Shown here: positions 52,936-61,872 of the stretch, piece by piece | How the letters are laid out: each line of letters starts with the position of its first letter | Position numbering within the stretch: the first letter of the stretch is position 1 | Assembly: GCF_001375535.1 (NCBI RefSeq) | Contig: NZ_LN831197.1 | Coordinates: 1,617,622 to 1,681,621 of the forward strand | Reading direction: 5' to 3' | Length of the DNA stretch: 64,000 nt | DNA from: Bacillus niameyensis | GTDB lineage: Bacteria; Bacillota; Bacilli; Bacillales; Bacillaceae_C | The notes under the pieces: generated by a model | Told to the model about the DNA's origin: nothing | The model's input: the letters and a program-made list of their open reading frames with translations, nothing else | The model's database searches: none | Position numbers and translations under genes: made by a program

Positions 52936-54462
52936 TCACTTTCTTCTATACCATGGCAACCTGGATAATGGAGCATGAACGGTCTTTGTACATGGGCCTT
53001 CAACAACACTCCCATCATCCCCCTCCCAAATTCCAGCAGGAAATTGAACCACTCTTTCTCTTATTCCTTTTTGTATAACAGGAGCGACTAGCACATCATC
53101 ACCCAACATAAACTGATCCTTGACTTTAGTAAGACCTTGGTTTGGAAAAACATATTCCATATGCCGAATGATCGGCTCTCCAGTTTTGCTTGCATGCTTC
53201 GCCAGTTCTATAATTTCTTCTCCAAACTGTACATGCAATTGTGCAGCTTGGAGACAATATTGATTATTTTCCTCCGTTAATACTCGCCATGGTGCAGCTG
53301 AGAATTGCATCATTGGAAACAAAGCGGAGCATTGTGCATAGCGGACAAATAATTCTTGATCCAAGTGTTCAGAATTTGCCATGAAATTTTGATACTCGCC
53401 TCCTCCAATCATGTCTGGACAAGTAAACGCATACCCCATTAATCCTTGAGCTACACCATTGGAGATCAGGGAGCCTAACCCCGAATGATCCCAGCTATGT
53501 AATTTATCACATAATCTTTGTCCGATCGGCTCTCCAGCCATTTTCCAGCAAGCACGAAATTCATTTAAAGGATACTGCATACCAAATTTCGCGAAATACT
53601 CGGCATGTTCATTTGCATGAATTGATACGGCACACTGATCATCGTTTCGATAATACGTGGGATCCCCAGCATCGAATTTATACCCATCTATCTTATATTC
53701 GTTGATTAAATAATCGAGTATACCTTTATACCATGCTGCAGCATCGGGGTTTGTCAAGTCAAGAACAGCACTATGGCCATTCCACCACTCCCGAATGGCA
53801 GGGCTTCCCTTTTTATTTTTAATTAAATAACCTTTTCTAGCTAACAATCGATAAGTGGCACTATCTGGGCTGACAAAAGGACATGTCCATAACATCACTT
53901 TAAAACCTAGATCGTGCAATCTTTCTACCATTTTTTTCGGATTTTGAAACCGGCCTTGATGAAACTTCCAAACCCCATAATCCTCTTGCCAGTTGTCATC
54001 AATCATCAAAATTCCTGGTGGCATACCTTTTTTAATTATTGTTTCAGCATACTCAAGAATTCTACTTTCTTCTTGATCGTACATTAATTCAATCCAAGTA
54101 TTATATTGGGGAGCTGTAAACATAAGTGGGTCCGGCATCAGACCTTTCGGAGGAAAGAATTTTTCTTGAACAGCTCGATAAGCCGCTCTTAAATTTTCAT
54201 ATCCTTCTCCTTTTATAATTTCACCATCACAGTTATAGACCGTTAAAAATCCATCAATATACTTAAAATCATAAGGCTTTTCAGACCATATGTATCTTCC
54301 CTTATTAGAAATTAGCACAGGATTTGCTTGATTTGGGGTTAAATTAGGATTTAGTTTTCTATTACCTTCCACATCACCGAAGGGCATAAAAACACCATCA
54401 GATACAGCCCCTCCCCACCAGTATTCATTTTCCAATAATTCCAATGTTACTTGGTTATTCAT
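52936..54462 (-). CDS. GH31 family glycosidase
   Basis: This 508-residue enzyme has the GH31 barrel. The predicted nucleophile is Asp264 in DGYKFDAGD and the acid/base is Asp325 in SWDHSG. Other family blocks are MIDDNWQEDYG, MLWTCPFVSPDS and AAPWRVL. It is shorter than maltase-type GH31 proteins and has no signal peptide. It resembles the short bacterial branch that includes alpha-galactosidases and related enzymes, so alpha-glucosidase should not be assumed. The start follows AGGAGAG. A broken copy of its 5' end lies at 56312-56529. Confidence 0.88.
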   Translation of the reverse strand: MNNQVTLELLENEYWWGGAVSDGVFMPFGDVEGNRKLNPNLTPNQANPVLISNKGRYIWSEKPYDFKYIDGFLTVYNCDGEIIKGEGYENLRAAYRAVQEKFFPPKGLMPDPLMFTAPQYNTWIELMYDQEESRILEYAETIIKKGMPPGILMIDDNWQEDYGVWKFHQGRFQNPKKMVERLHDLGFKVMLWTCPFVSPDSATYRLLARKGYLIKNKKGSPAIREWWNGHSAVLDLTNPDAAAWYKGILDYLINEYKIDGYKFDAGDPTYYRNDDQCAVSIHANEHAEYFAKFGMQYPLNEFRACWKMAGEPIGQRLCDKLHSWDHSGLGSLISNGVAQGLMGYAFTCPDMIGGGEYQNFMANSEHLDQELFVRYAQCSALFPMMQFSAAPWRVLTEENNQYCLQAAQLHVQFGEEIIELAKHASKTGEPIIRHMEYVFPNQGLTKVKDQFMLGDDVLVAPVIQKGIRERVVQFPAGIWEGDDGSVVEGPCTKTVHAPLSRLPWYRRK

Positions 54463-54746
54463 GAAATCTCTCCTAATGTTTATTTTTCTCTTTAATCTTA
54501 TTACTGTATAATAAAAATAGTTATTATGAGGCCTTAAGTCGATGTATAATCTCTTACCTTATCATTTCTATTTCATATAAGACAATCTCTGAAAGAAATG
54601 TTCCTTGTGTATTAGAAATAAATCAGAGAGTCAACATAACTTATGAGTCTCTTAAAAATAAAAAAGCTTGTTTATTGGAATCATCCATTGTCCGTATATG
54701 CATTTAAAGTGCCAAACATTTTAGTTTTTTTCTTTTGAAAATATAT

Positions 54747-56252
54747 TTATGCATACGCATACCTATGAGCCCTAAATTCTATGGCCTCTATCTCATCAAT
54801 TAAATTCATCAATAATTTCTGTTTAATCTCTTGATAATCTTGATGTTGATAAAAATTTCTTACCTCACCAGGGTCCTCTTTTAAATCGTAGAGTTCTCCA
54901 TATTCATTACCGGGGTAGTATGTTAGTTTATATCTTTTAGTAATTAACGTTTTTAATCTAAGCTTCTGCGGTTCATCAACATATTCTACAAGTGCTTGTT
55001 TTCTTAATCCTTTCATTTCCCCTCTCCATTCCTTCGAGCAATCAAGACCTGTCCATTCATTAGGAATTGGAATATTACATAATGATAGTAAACTAGGAGC
55101 TACGTCAACTAAACTATTAATTGAATTTATCTGAATCCCAGCTGGCAGATGATTTTTCCATTGGACAAGTAACGGGACATTTATCAATTGTTCGTAATGA
55201 AATGGACCTTTCATCCATATACCATGATCTCCAAGTAATTCTCCGTGATCTGAGGTAAAGACAATAATTGTATTTTCTAATATTTCCAGACTTTCGAGTG
55301 ACCTCATAATCTCCCCGATTGCTTCATCAATCATCTCAACCATCTTATAATAGTATGCTTTTCCAAGTTGGGCATCTTGATCATCTATATTTCTATAATC
55401 AAAACCTCCACCCTGCCCGGCCATTGCATATCGTCCTCTTATTGGGTATTCATTCCAACGGCCTTCCCTCACAGCCTGAAAATGGGGAGGTTTATCATCC
55501 AACTCACCCTTTATATATATAGGCAAAGGGATTTTACTAGGTTGAATTTCTCCTACTCTATCTTTAGGAACAGCATGAGGATGATGCGGATCCTGAAACC
55601 CTATACTAAGAAAAAATGGATTTTCTTCTTTTATACTATTCTTTAAAAATTCCTGTGTTCGTTCTACGATCCAGCAATTGTTATGAAGTTCCATTGGTAA
55701 ATCCCAATCATAGGCTTCTCCACCAAAAGATCTTTTAGACTGCCGAACGCTCTCAAATTCGCTTTTTCCTGCTTTTTCTTTAACCCATAATCCGTAATGT
55801 CCTATACCTCCTCCAATTGTATGAGCAACTGATAGTTCTACCCGATCAAAACCATAATACGGCCCATGGAAGTTTTTAAAATGCTTTTCCCAATCTCTAT
55901 CTGGTTCCTTAGATTGTTCATAATTGCCGTTGTAGGCGTTAAAGTGGGCTTTCCCAATCAAATGAGTTTTATAACCATTTCTCCGAAAACACTCAGATAA
56001 AAATGGCTGGTTCCTCGGTACATTCATACCGATATTCCAGGCCCCATGTTTGCTTGCATAGCTCCCCGTATATAATGTTGCTCTACTAGGGGTACAGACT
56101 GGGCTAGTGCAATATGCACGATTAAACAAAATACCATGTTGAGCCATCTTATCCAAGTTGGGTGTATTGACGAAATCTGATCCATAACAACTTAATGAAT
56201 CTTTTCTTTGCTGATCAGTTGTTATCAAAATAACATTAGGTTTGGATTGCAT
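54747..56252 (-). CDS. Type I sulfatase (Cys type)
   Basis: This 501-residue sulfatase has the formylglycine motif C53-T-P-S-R57 (VCTPSRATLYTG). Metal ligands are expected at Asp13 in TTDQQRKDS and in FTSDHGELLGDHG. No signal peptide is present, so it should act on imported sulfated sugars. Activity needs a formylglycine-generating enzyme or anSME, and none is encoded in the window. Its position between GH31 genes points to sulfated oligosaccharides. Choline sulfatase and other specificities cannot be excluded, but the glycan context favours a carbohydrate sulfatase. Confidence 0.9.
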   Translation of the reverse strand: MQSKPNVILITTDQQRKDSLSCYGSDFVNTPNLDKMAQHGILFNRAYCTSPVCTPSRATLYTGSYASKHGAWNIGMNVPRNQPFLSECFRRNGYKTHLIGKAHFNAYNGNYEQSKEPDRDWEKHFKNFHGPYYGFDRVELSVAHTIGGGIGHYGLWVKEKAGKSEFESVRQSKRSFGGEAYDWDLPMELHNNCWIVERTQEFLKNSIKEENPFFLSIGFQDPHHPHAVPKDRVGEIQPSKIPLPIYIKGELDDKPPHFQAVREGRWNEYPIRGRYAMAGQGGGFDYRNIDDQDAQLGKAYYYKMVEMIDEAIGEIMRSLESLEILENTIIVFTSDHGELLGDHGIWMKGPFHYEQLINVPLLVQWKNHLPAGIQINSINSLVDVAPSLLSLCNIPIPNEWTGLDCSKEWRGEMKGLRKQALVEYVDEPQKLRLKTLITKRYKLTYYPGNEYGELYDLKEDPGEVRNFYQHQDYQEIKQKLLMNLIDEIEAIEFRAHRYAYA

Positions 56253-56311
56253 TCTATGCCACCTCGTATTATTAGCATTTAAAAAAATCCAATAGGATAA
56301 AAATTAATAGT

Positions 56312-56529
56312 TTAAAATCCATCTTTAAATTCAAATTTATAAGGCTGTTCAGGAAAATCGGATCTTCCTTTATTGGAAATAAGTACAGAATTTGTTTGTT
56401 TTGTAGTTAAATTAGGATTTAGTTTGCTAGTACCTGCAATATCACCGAAGTGCATAAATATACCATCTGAAACAGCCCTCTCTACCAATATTCGATCTCC
56501 AGTAACTCTATTGTAATTTCTTTGTTCAT
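56312..56529 (-). pseudogene. Truncated, frameshifted copy of a GH31 gene 5' end
   Basis: Read on the minus strand from an ATG at 56527-56529, this segment encodes MNKEITIELLEIEYW. A one-base shift follows, and then SDGIFMHFGDIAG and KLNPNLTTKQTNSVLISNKG. It ends after DGF with a stop. These match residues 1 to about 72 of the intact GH31 protein (SDGVFMPFGDVEG and KLNPNLTPNQANPVLISNKG). The copy has diverged, is frameshifted near codon 16 and lacks the catalytic part. It suggests an ancient duplication or loss of a second GH31 gene. The rest of the gap 56253-56637 shows no gene. Confidence 0.85.
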
Positions 56530-56637
56530 AAAATTATTTCCGATATTCCCGCTCTTTAACTAAAATATATATTAAGTTTTTAATCAAGATTTGACATTCT
56601 TTTCCACGTGATACCTAAAATTCTAAGAGGGAAGTTG

Positions 56638-58038
56638 TCACTGGACCGAAACAGAACCAAGTATGTTCCATCCTTCACTTGTCCTTTCATTCTTGATCGC
56701 TAGCCTAATCTCGGGTTTTGACTCGTTTTCTCGATTAACTATTGCTACAGCCAAGTCATATTCACCTGATGGCACTCTATCAAATAAAATTTCCGTTTCA
56801 TATTCATAGATTTGATTTCCTACCCAATGAGACGGTTCTGCTGTATCGACAATTTGAAATACAGGATTTCCAGTTCCTTTATCCAACAGGGCAAATGATG
56901 GTTTATACTTCCAATTCCAGTTTCGTATATGATTAGGTAATACACCAAATCCTTCATTCTTCCACATATGTTTAATAAAAAAAGGCGTATTCTCTTCAAT
57001 AGTTAAAGGATAATCAACCGATACTGGTATTAAGCGGTATCCACACCGAAGTGCAAAATAGCGAACTAATTCTGGACTCTCCTTTATCCATAATGTCGCA
57101 TCCTGTGGATAGCGTAAATCCAATGTATTAGCATGGAGCTCCTCAGCATCCTTTATAACCGCCTTCATCATATCATGCAGGGTGGAATAGCCGTCGCCTT
57201 TATACCAATCTTCTCTCCATTTAAAACCATGGTAGCAGTTTTCAGCAAATACTGGAATCTCCGGCCAATGAGCTAATATTTGCTCCTTTTGAGAATCTTT
57301 AAGCCAAATTGGACTTCCAAAACTGTCACGCCTGATCACATAACCTTTTTCTTTTAAAGCCCAATCCTGTAAGCTAGTATGAAAACTATTCTGACCATAC
57401 TGCTGGCCAAGAAGCACCTTCTTGAAACATTCACTATAAAGATTTGTAATCCACTCAAATACTTGTTTCTTCTGATTTTTAGTCATGTAGTGAACACTAT
57501 GCATTTCTCCCCAATAACCAAGACCTTGAGCATCAATATAATCCACAATAGCAGGGTTGTCGTATTCCTCTGAAAATGCATGTACAAAGTTTGATAATTT
57601 TTCTTGGAAGATGGGATCATTCAAATAGGGAGTTAAATATCCACTATTATTGTCATTATTGGCATACCCTTTAGCACCTGCTTCAAAGACATATTGGGGT
57701 GTTGCTTGCATGAATGCGTCTTTACTATCAACATAAACTCGAAAAGCGAGCTTAAGTCCTCGATCTAAAGCCATACGAATAATTAGCTTAAAGTTATCAT
57801 CTTCATTCCAAGCGTAACAGCCTTCTTTAGGTTCCATAATTGACCACGGAACTCTTAGGTAAAAAATATTAGCCATTTCTACATTATTGTCTTGCATTCC
57901 CCAATATTCCTTAGCCTCAGGAAATTCCTGAATTTCAAACATAGAAAATGCATCAACATACAATACCCATCCCATTGCTGGGTTACGAAATATTGTTTCT
58001 TTATCAATAATTGGTTTAGCTATAGTAGATTTTCCCAA
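56638..58038 (-). CDS. DUF4832/DUF4874-type putative glycosidase-like protein
   Basis: This is a 466-residue cytoplasmic protein. It opens FRNPAMGWVLYVDAF, has a TIM-barrel-like region to about residue 345 (NIFYLRVPWSIMEPKEG, YIDAQGLGYWGEMHS, PVFAENCYHG), and a C-terminal beta domain from about 350. The start fits the bacterial DUF4874/DUF4832 pattern, proteins found in polysaccharide loci and resembling GH42-like or related barrels. Acidic residues in GYWGEM and VFAEN could be catalytic, by inference. It starts with TTG after GGGAGAGGG. It lies next to the importer genes, so its substrate is probably the imported oligosaccharide. Confidence 0.7.
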   Translation of the reverse strand: MGKSTIAKPIIDKETIFRNPAMGWVLYVDAFSMFEIQEFPEAKEYWGMQDNNVEMANIFYLRVPWSIMEPKEGCYAWNEDDNFKLIIRMALDRGLKLAFRVYVDSKDAFMQATPQYVFEAGAKGYANNDNNSGYLTPYLNDPIFQEKLSNFVHAFSEEYDNPAIVDYIDAQGLGYWGEMHSVHYMTKNQKKQVFEWITNLYSECFKKVLLGQQYGQNSFHTSLQDWALKEKGYVIRRDSFGSPIWLKDSQKEQILAHWPEIPVFAENCYHGFKWREDWYKGDGYSTLHDMMKAVIKDAEELHANTLDLRYPQDATLWIKESPELVRYFALRCGYRLIPVSVDYPLTIEENTPFFIKHMWKNEGFGVLPNHIRNWNWKYKPSFALLDKGTGNPVFQIVDTAEPSHWVGNQIYEYETEILFDRVPSGEYDLAVAIVNRENESKPEIRLAIKNERTSEGWNILGSVSVQ

Positions 58039-58131
58039 TGTTTTTTCCCTCTCCCTTTTTTTGAAAGAGTATTGTTAAGAATACAGGATGGTAAATATAT
58101 CGGCATTCCTTATATTCGTGACATTTAAAAA

Positions 58132-59016
58132 TTATTCTTTCACACTGCCAATCGTTATTCCTTTAACAAAATACTTCTGTAGGAACGGATAAACAAGTAA
58201 TACTGGCAATATTCCCATGAAAATTTGGGCAGTTCTTAATGTCTTTGATCCCATCTCTTGCAAACTAATTAAGTTATCAGTAGAAATCATTTGAACATTT
58301 AGTGATGTGATTAAGGTAGATAGATAGGATTGTAATGGATAGTTACTAGGTCTATTCATATATAAAATTCCATCAAACCAAGAATTCCAGTGACCAACTA
58401 TTGTAAACAATAGGATTGTGGCAATGGAAGGTAAAGAGATCGGCAAAAATATTTTAAACAACAACGTCCAGTGACCTGCACCATCAACGACTGCTGCCTC
58501 TTCAAGGTCTTTAGGAATATTTCGGAAGAAGTTCAACAACATTACCATAAAGAAAACGTTAAGTGCACCAGGAAGTATTAACGCCCATATCGTATCAAGA
58601 ATCCCTGTCTCCTTAACGACCATATAAGTTGGAATAAGTCCGCCACCGAAGAACATGGTAATAACGAAAAACCAAGAATAGATTGTTCTCGCGCGAAAAT
58701 TTTTATTGCTTCTGGATAATGGGTAAGCAGTTATAACGATCAAAAACATGTTAATAATGGTACCAATTACAACTCTTTTAACTGTAATCCATAGTGCCAT
58801 GAAAAAAGCTGTGTTTTCAGCCAAATACTGATAGGAAATTGTTGTAAAATCTACAGGAAGAAAAAACACTTTCCCGGCTACTGCAGCACTATTTGAACTT
58901 AAAGATACTGCTAGTAAGTGTACAAACGGAAGGATTCCCAGTAAAGTTACCCCTGTTAAGAAAATCATATTAAAGACGTTAAAGGTTTTTTGTCCTAGCG
59001 ATTCTTTATAAAACAT
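58132..59016 (-). CDS. Carbohydrate ABC transporter permease (LplC/YtcP type)
   Basis: This 294-residue permease has six helices and an EAA loop LEEAAVVDGAGHWTLLFK. The C-terminus YFVKGITIGSVKE is characteristic of the LplC/YtcP branch that imports complex oligosaccharides (for example pectin- or mannan-derived). It follows its partner by about 20 bases. No ATPase gene accompanies the system, so it probably uses an MsmX-type ATPase. Confidence 0.93.
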   Translation of the reverse strand: MFYKESLGQKTFNVFNMIFLTGVTLLGILPFVHLLAVSLSSNSAAVAGKVFFLPVDFTTISYQYLAENTAFFMALWITVKRVVIGTIINMFLIVITAYPLSRSNKNFRARTIYSWFFVITMFFGGGLIPTYMVVKETGILDTIWALILPGALNVFFMVMLLNFFRNIPKDLEEAAVVDGAGHWTLLFKIFLPISLPSIATILLFTIVGHWNSWFDGILYMNRPSNYPLQSYLSTLITSLNVQMISTDNLISLQEMGSKTLRTAQIFMGILPVLLVYPFLQKYFVKGITIGSVKE

Positions 59017-59036
59017 TTAATCCACCCCAATCTGTG

Positions 59037-60014
59037 TTAAAAAATTCGGTAATCCGTAAACCGGTAAGCTAGGTAATATGACATTCCAACTAGTCCTAGC
59101 GAGATTACTGATTTGAATAATCCTACTGCAGCTGCTGCTGCATATTGCTGATCGAATAAACCCAATCTGTAAACAAATGTATCGATAACATCTGCCCCTT
59201 CATAAACTGTTGGATTATATAAGATTAGAATTTGATCAAATCCGGCATTTAAAATATTACCAATACTTAATGTTGCTAATAAGACAATAATAGGTAATAT
59301 TCCTGGAAGAGTAACATGTATCATTTGTTTCCATCTAGTGGCTCCGTCAACTTCTGCCGCTTCATACAGACTCTGATTAATCCCGACAATACCAGCCAAG
59401 AAAATAATCATATTATAGCCCATACCTTTCCAAACATCGGAGCCAATTAAAATGGAACGAAACCAGCCATTACTTCCCATAAATAGAATAGGGTCAATAT
59501 TAAAAAACTCTAACAAACTATTAATTGGCCCATTTAGGGAAAATATCTCAAATATAACTCCACCTAGAACCGCCCATGACAAAAAGTATGGTAAAAAGAC
59601 ACTTGTCTGGATGACTCTAGAAAATAATTGTTTTCTTACTTCATTTAATAAGAGGGCTAGTATCAACGGAACAAGTAATCCAAAGACAACCTTTGCTGTA
59701 GCGATAAATATTGTATTATAAAAAACTTGTCCAAAGTCAGGTAAATTAAAAACATATCTAAAGTTTTCTAGTCCAACCCAAGCTGATTTAAAAAATCCCA
59801 AATATGGTTGAAAGTCCTGAAAAGCCATAATAATCCCAAACATAGGACCGTAAGAATAGATTAGACCTAATATAACTGCTGGAATTAACATAATGTGTAA
59901 CGGTAATTCTTTTTTAAAATTACTCTTAAAAGAAGGATTCCTTTTCGGCTTAACCTTCCCTCCTGGTTGGATTGTTACGGATTGTAATCCTTCAATGGAC
60001 TGATTCTTTTTCAA
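59037..60014 (-). CDS. Sugar ABC transporter permease (LplB/YteP type)
   Basis: This 325-residue permease has an N-terminal cytoplasmic tail of about 35 residues, six helices and an EAA loop LYEAAEVDGATRWKQM. It matches the LplB/YteP branch (MPAVILGLIYSYGPMFG-like start of helix 1, C-terminus YRFTDYRIF). It begins with TTG after AAAGGTGGGG. It is separated from the binding protein gene by a hairpin. Confidence 0.93.
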   Translation of the reverse strand: MKKNQSIEGLQSVTIQPGGKVKPKRNPSFKSNFKKELPLHIMLIPAVILGLIYSYGPMFGIIMAFQDFQPYLGFFKSAWVGLENFRYVFNLPDFGQVFYNTIFIATAKVVFGLLVPLILALLLNEVRKQLFSRVIQTSVFLPYFLSWAVLGGVIFEIFSLNGPINSLLEFFNIDPILFMGSNGWFRSILIGSDVWKGMGYNMIIFLAGIVGINQSLYEAAEVDGATRWKQMIHVTLPGILPIIVLLATLSIGNILNAGFDQILILYNPTVYEGADVIDTFVYRLGLFDQQYAAAAAVGLFKSVISLGLVGMSYYLAYRFTDYRIF

Positions 60015-60076
60015 TTTAACCCCACCTTTAAAAGGTATAACCCTTCGATTTCTTATTTAGATTCACAATAATTTAG

Positions 60077-60102
60077 AAAAAGGGGTGGAATAACCCCTTT
60101 TT
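60077..60102 (-). terminator. Intercistronic hairpin after the LplA-type gene
   Basis: A perfect 10-bp stem AAAAAGGGGT/ACCCCTTTTT lies directly after the binding protein stop and gives T5 on the minus strand. It probably reduces read-through to the permeases, so that the lipoprotein is made in excess. Confidence 0.7.
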
Positions 60103-60110
60103 GTTTTCTA

Positions 60111-61775
60111 TTATTTTTCTTTATACCATTCATTTACCTCTTCTGTTATTTTATCTCCGCCTAGCTTTTTCCAGTCCTCAACGTATTTATCAAAATTATC
60201 GATAGAGTCAGACCCCATAATTATTTTTGTGAATGTCTCGTCCGTTAATTTATCTAATGAACTTCCTTTTGAGACCATTGTTGGAGTGCTGGCACCAGCA
60301 AATTCATTATAGACTACATTGCCTTTTTCTCTAATTTTTTCAACTGTTGCCCATCCACCATCCTGTGCAGCGCGTCCAAAGTAGTTACCCCACTTCGTTT
60401 CATCGCCAGCTAGATAGTCCTTTGTGTCTTTAAATACACTTATTGATATTGGATTACTGGAATCGATTTCGTCTAGGTTTTTGTCAAGAGCTTCATTAAC
60501 TTCATTATATGTTAATTGAATATTGTCTGGACGATAAATGCGTGGTTGGAACCAGTTATATACATAGCCATTTTCAGGTTTATTTTCTTCGTACTCAGGT
60601 TTTTGTAACTCATCATAGAAATTTATCATTTTAATGGCAGCTTCTGGATGTTCAAAATCTTTATTTGCAACAACCACATGAGTAATCCTTGATGCAGGAA
60701 CCAACGTTTTAGATTCTTGTCCTTTATAGGTTGGCAATTCTAATGGAATCCAATCTGCATTAGGGTCATTGTCTCTGGATTGGCCAAGTACTACACCTGG
60801 ATACCACCATTCACCAAAGACTATTCCTACTTTACCAGATACTATATCTTCTACGACTTTATCCATATCTTTAAAAGCAAATTCCTTGTCAATTATCCCT
60901 GAATCGTACCAGCTATTCATTAAACCTAATGCTTCTTTTGTTTGAGGTTGGATTTCCCCTGGTATTAGACTTCCGTCTTCACCCTTTGTCCAAGCTTTAG
61001 GGTAAGCTCCCATTGTATAGAACAATCCACGAGCATCATATCCCCAAGTTATTAATTCTTTATTAAGTGCTACCCCATAAGTATTGTTTTTACCGTCCCC
61101 GTTTGGATCTTGATCAACAAATGCTTGTGCAACTTGTTCTAATTCTTCTAAACTAGTAGGCACGTCTAATTTTAAATTATCTAACCAATCCTTACGAATC
61201 CAAAGAAACTGCGCAGACATATACGGATCTTCGTAACCTGGAATTCCTAAAATTTTCCCATCTTGCGTAAATAAGTCTAACGTTTTCCCACCATCAAATT
61301 CCATATATGACTTGATTGTATCTGAAGCATAATCATTATAAGCATCTGTTAAATCTGCCAAAACACCCTGTTGTTTAAATTTTTCAAATTGCGATACACT
61401 TACCTGCATCACATCTGGAATATCTCCTGAAGCAAGAGCCAATGAAAACTTTTGCTCAAATTGTTCACTCGGAACTTCCCAATCAAATTTCAAGTCAATG
61501 TTTAACATTTCTTTTAATTTGGCAACGTAAGCATTTGATTGAGGTGTAGTACCTTGTGGTGTTTTAGGATCCTCTGGATTTCCAAAACCAATTACCTGTC
61601 TCACTGTTACCGTTTCATCATATTTGCCTAATGGGTCTTTATCACCTGTACTTGCTTCAGAATTTTTCGAACCCTCGGACTCCTCTGAAGCACCTTCTTT
61701 TGAATTACATGCTGATAATACGGTACCCATGGCTAACAGCATGATCAAAAATAAAAGAGAAATTTTCTTCTTCAT
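60111..61775 (-). CDS. Oligosaccharide-binding lipoprotein (LplA/YtcQ type)
   Basis: This 554-residue solute-binding protein has a lipoprotein signal with lipobox LSAC and Cys23. A Ser/Glu/Lys-rich linker follows (24-48), then a large binding domain (SALASGDIPDVMQV-like loop LALASGDIPDVMQVS, KDWLDNLKLDVPTSLEE, GKVGIVFGEWW). The length of about 550 is typical of the LplA/YtcQ group that binds longer oligosaccharides. The promoter region has a perfect TATAAT, an inverted repeat and a cre-like site. Confidence 0.94.
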   Translation of the reverse strand: MKKKISLLFLIMLLAMGTVLSACNSKEGASEESEGSKNSEASTGDKDPLGKYDETVTVRQVIGFGNPEDPKTPQGTTPQSNAYVAKLKEMLNIDLKFDWEVPSEQFEQKFSLALASGDIPDVMQVSVSQFEKFKQQGVLADLTDAYNDYASDTIKSYMEFDGGKTLDLFTQDGKILGIPGYEDPYMSAQFLWIRKDWLDNLKLDVPTSLEELEQVAQAFVDQDPNGDGKNNTYGVALNKELITWGYDARGLFYTMGAYPKAWTKGEDGSLIPGEIQPQTKEALGLMNSWYDSGIIDKEFAFKDMDKVVEDIVSGKVGIVFGEWWYPGVVLGQSRDNDPNADWIPLELPTYKGQESKTLVPASRITHVVVANKDFEHPEAAIKMINFYDELQKPEYEENKPENGYVYNWFQPRIYRPDNIQLTYNEVNEALDKNLDEIDSSNPISISVFKDTKDYLAGDETKWGNYFGRAAQDGGWATVEKIREKGNVVYNEFAGASTPTMVSKGSSLDKLTDETFTKIIMGSDSIDNFDKYVEDWKKLGGDKITEEVNEWYKEK

Positions 61776-61802
61776 TTTACCCCCACTTTCACTTTTTGTA
61801 TC

Positions 61803-61828
61803 TTACAATTATATTGTAAACGCACCCA
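61803..61828 (-). promoter_or_regulatory. Regulatory region of the LplABC-type operon: -10, inverted repeat and cre-like site
   Basis: On the minus strand a perfect TATAAT lies at 61808-61813 without a good -35, as at activator-dependent promoters. An inverted repeat TTACAAT-TAT-ATTGTAA (61803-61819) covers it. A cre-like TGTAAACGCACCCA (61815-61828, 12 of 14 matches) overlaps immediately upstream. YesN-type activation and CcpA repression are inferred. Confidence 0.5.
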
Positions 61829-61872
61829 TAAAGCGGTTACAATTGCGAATCCTTTACATTGTTACACTATTT

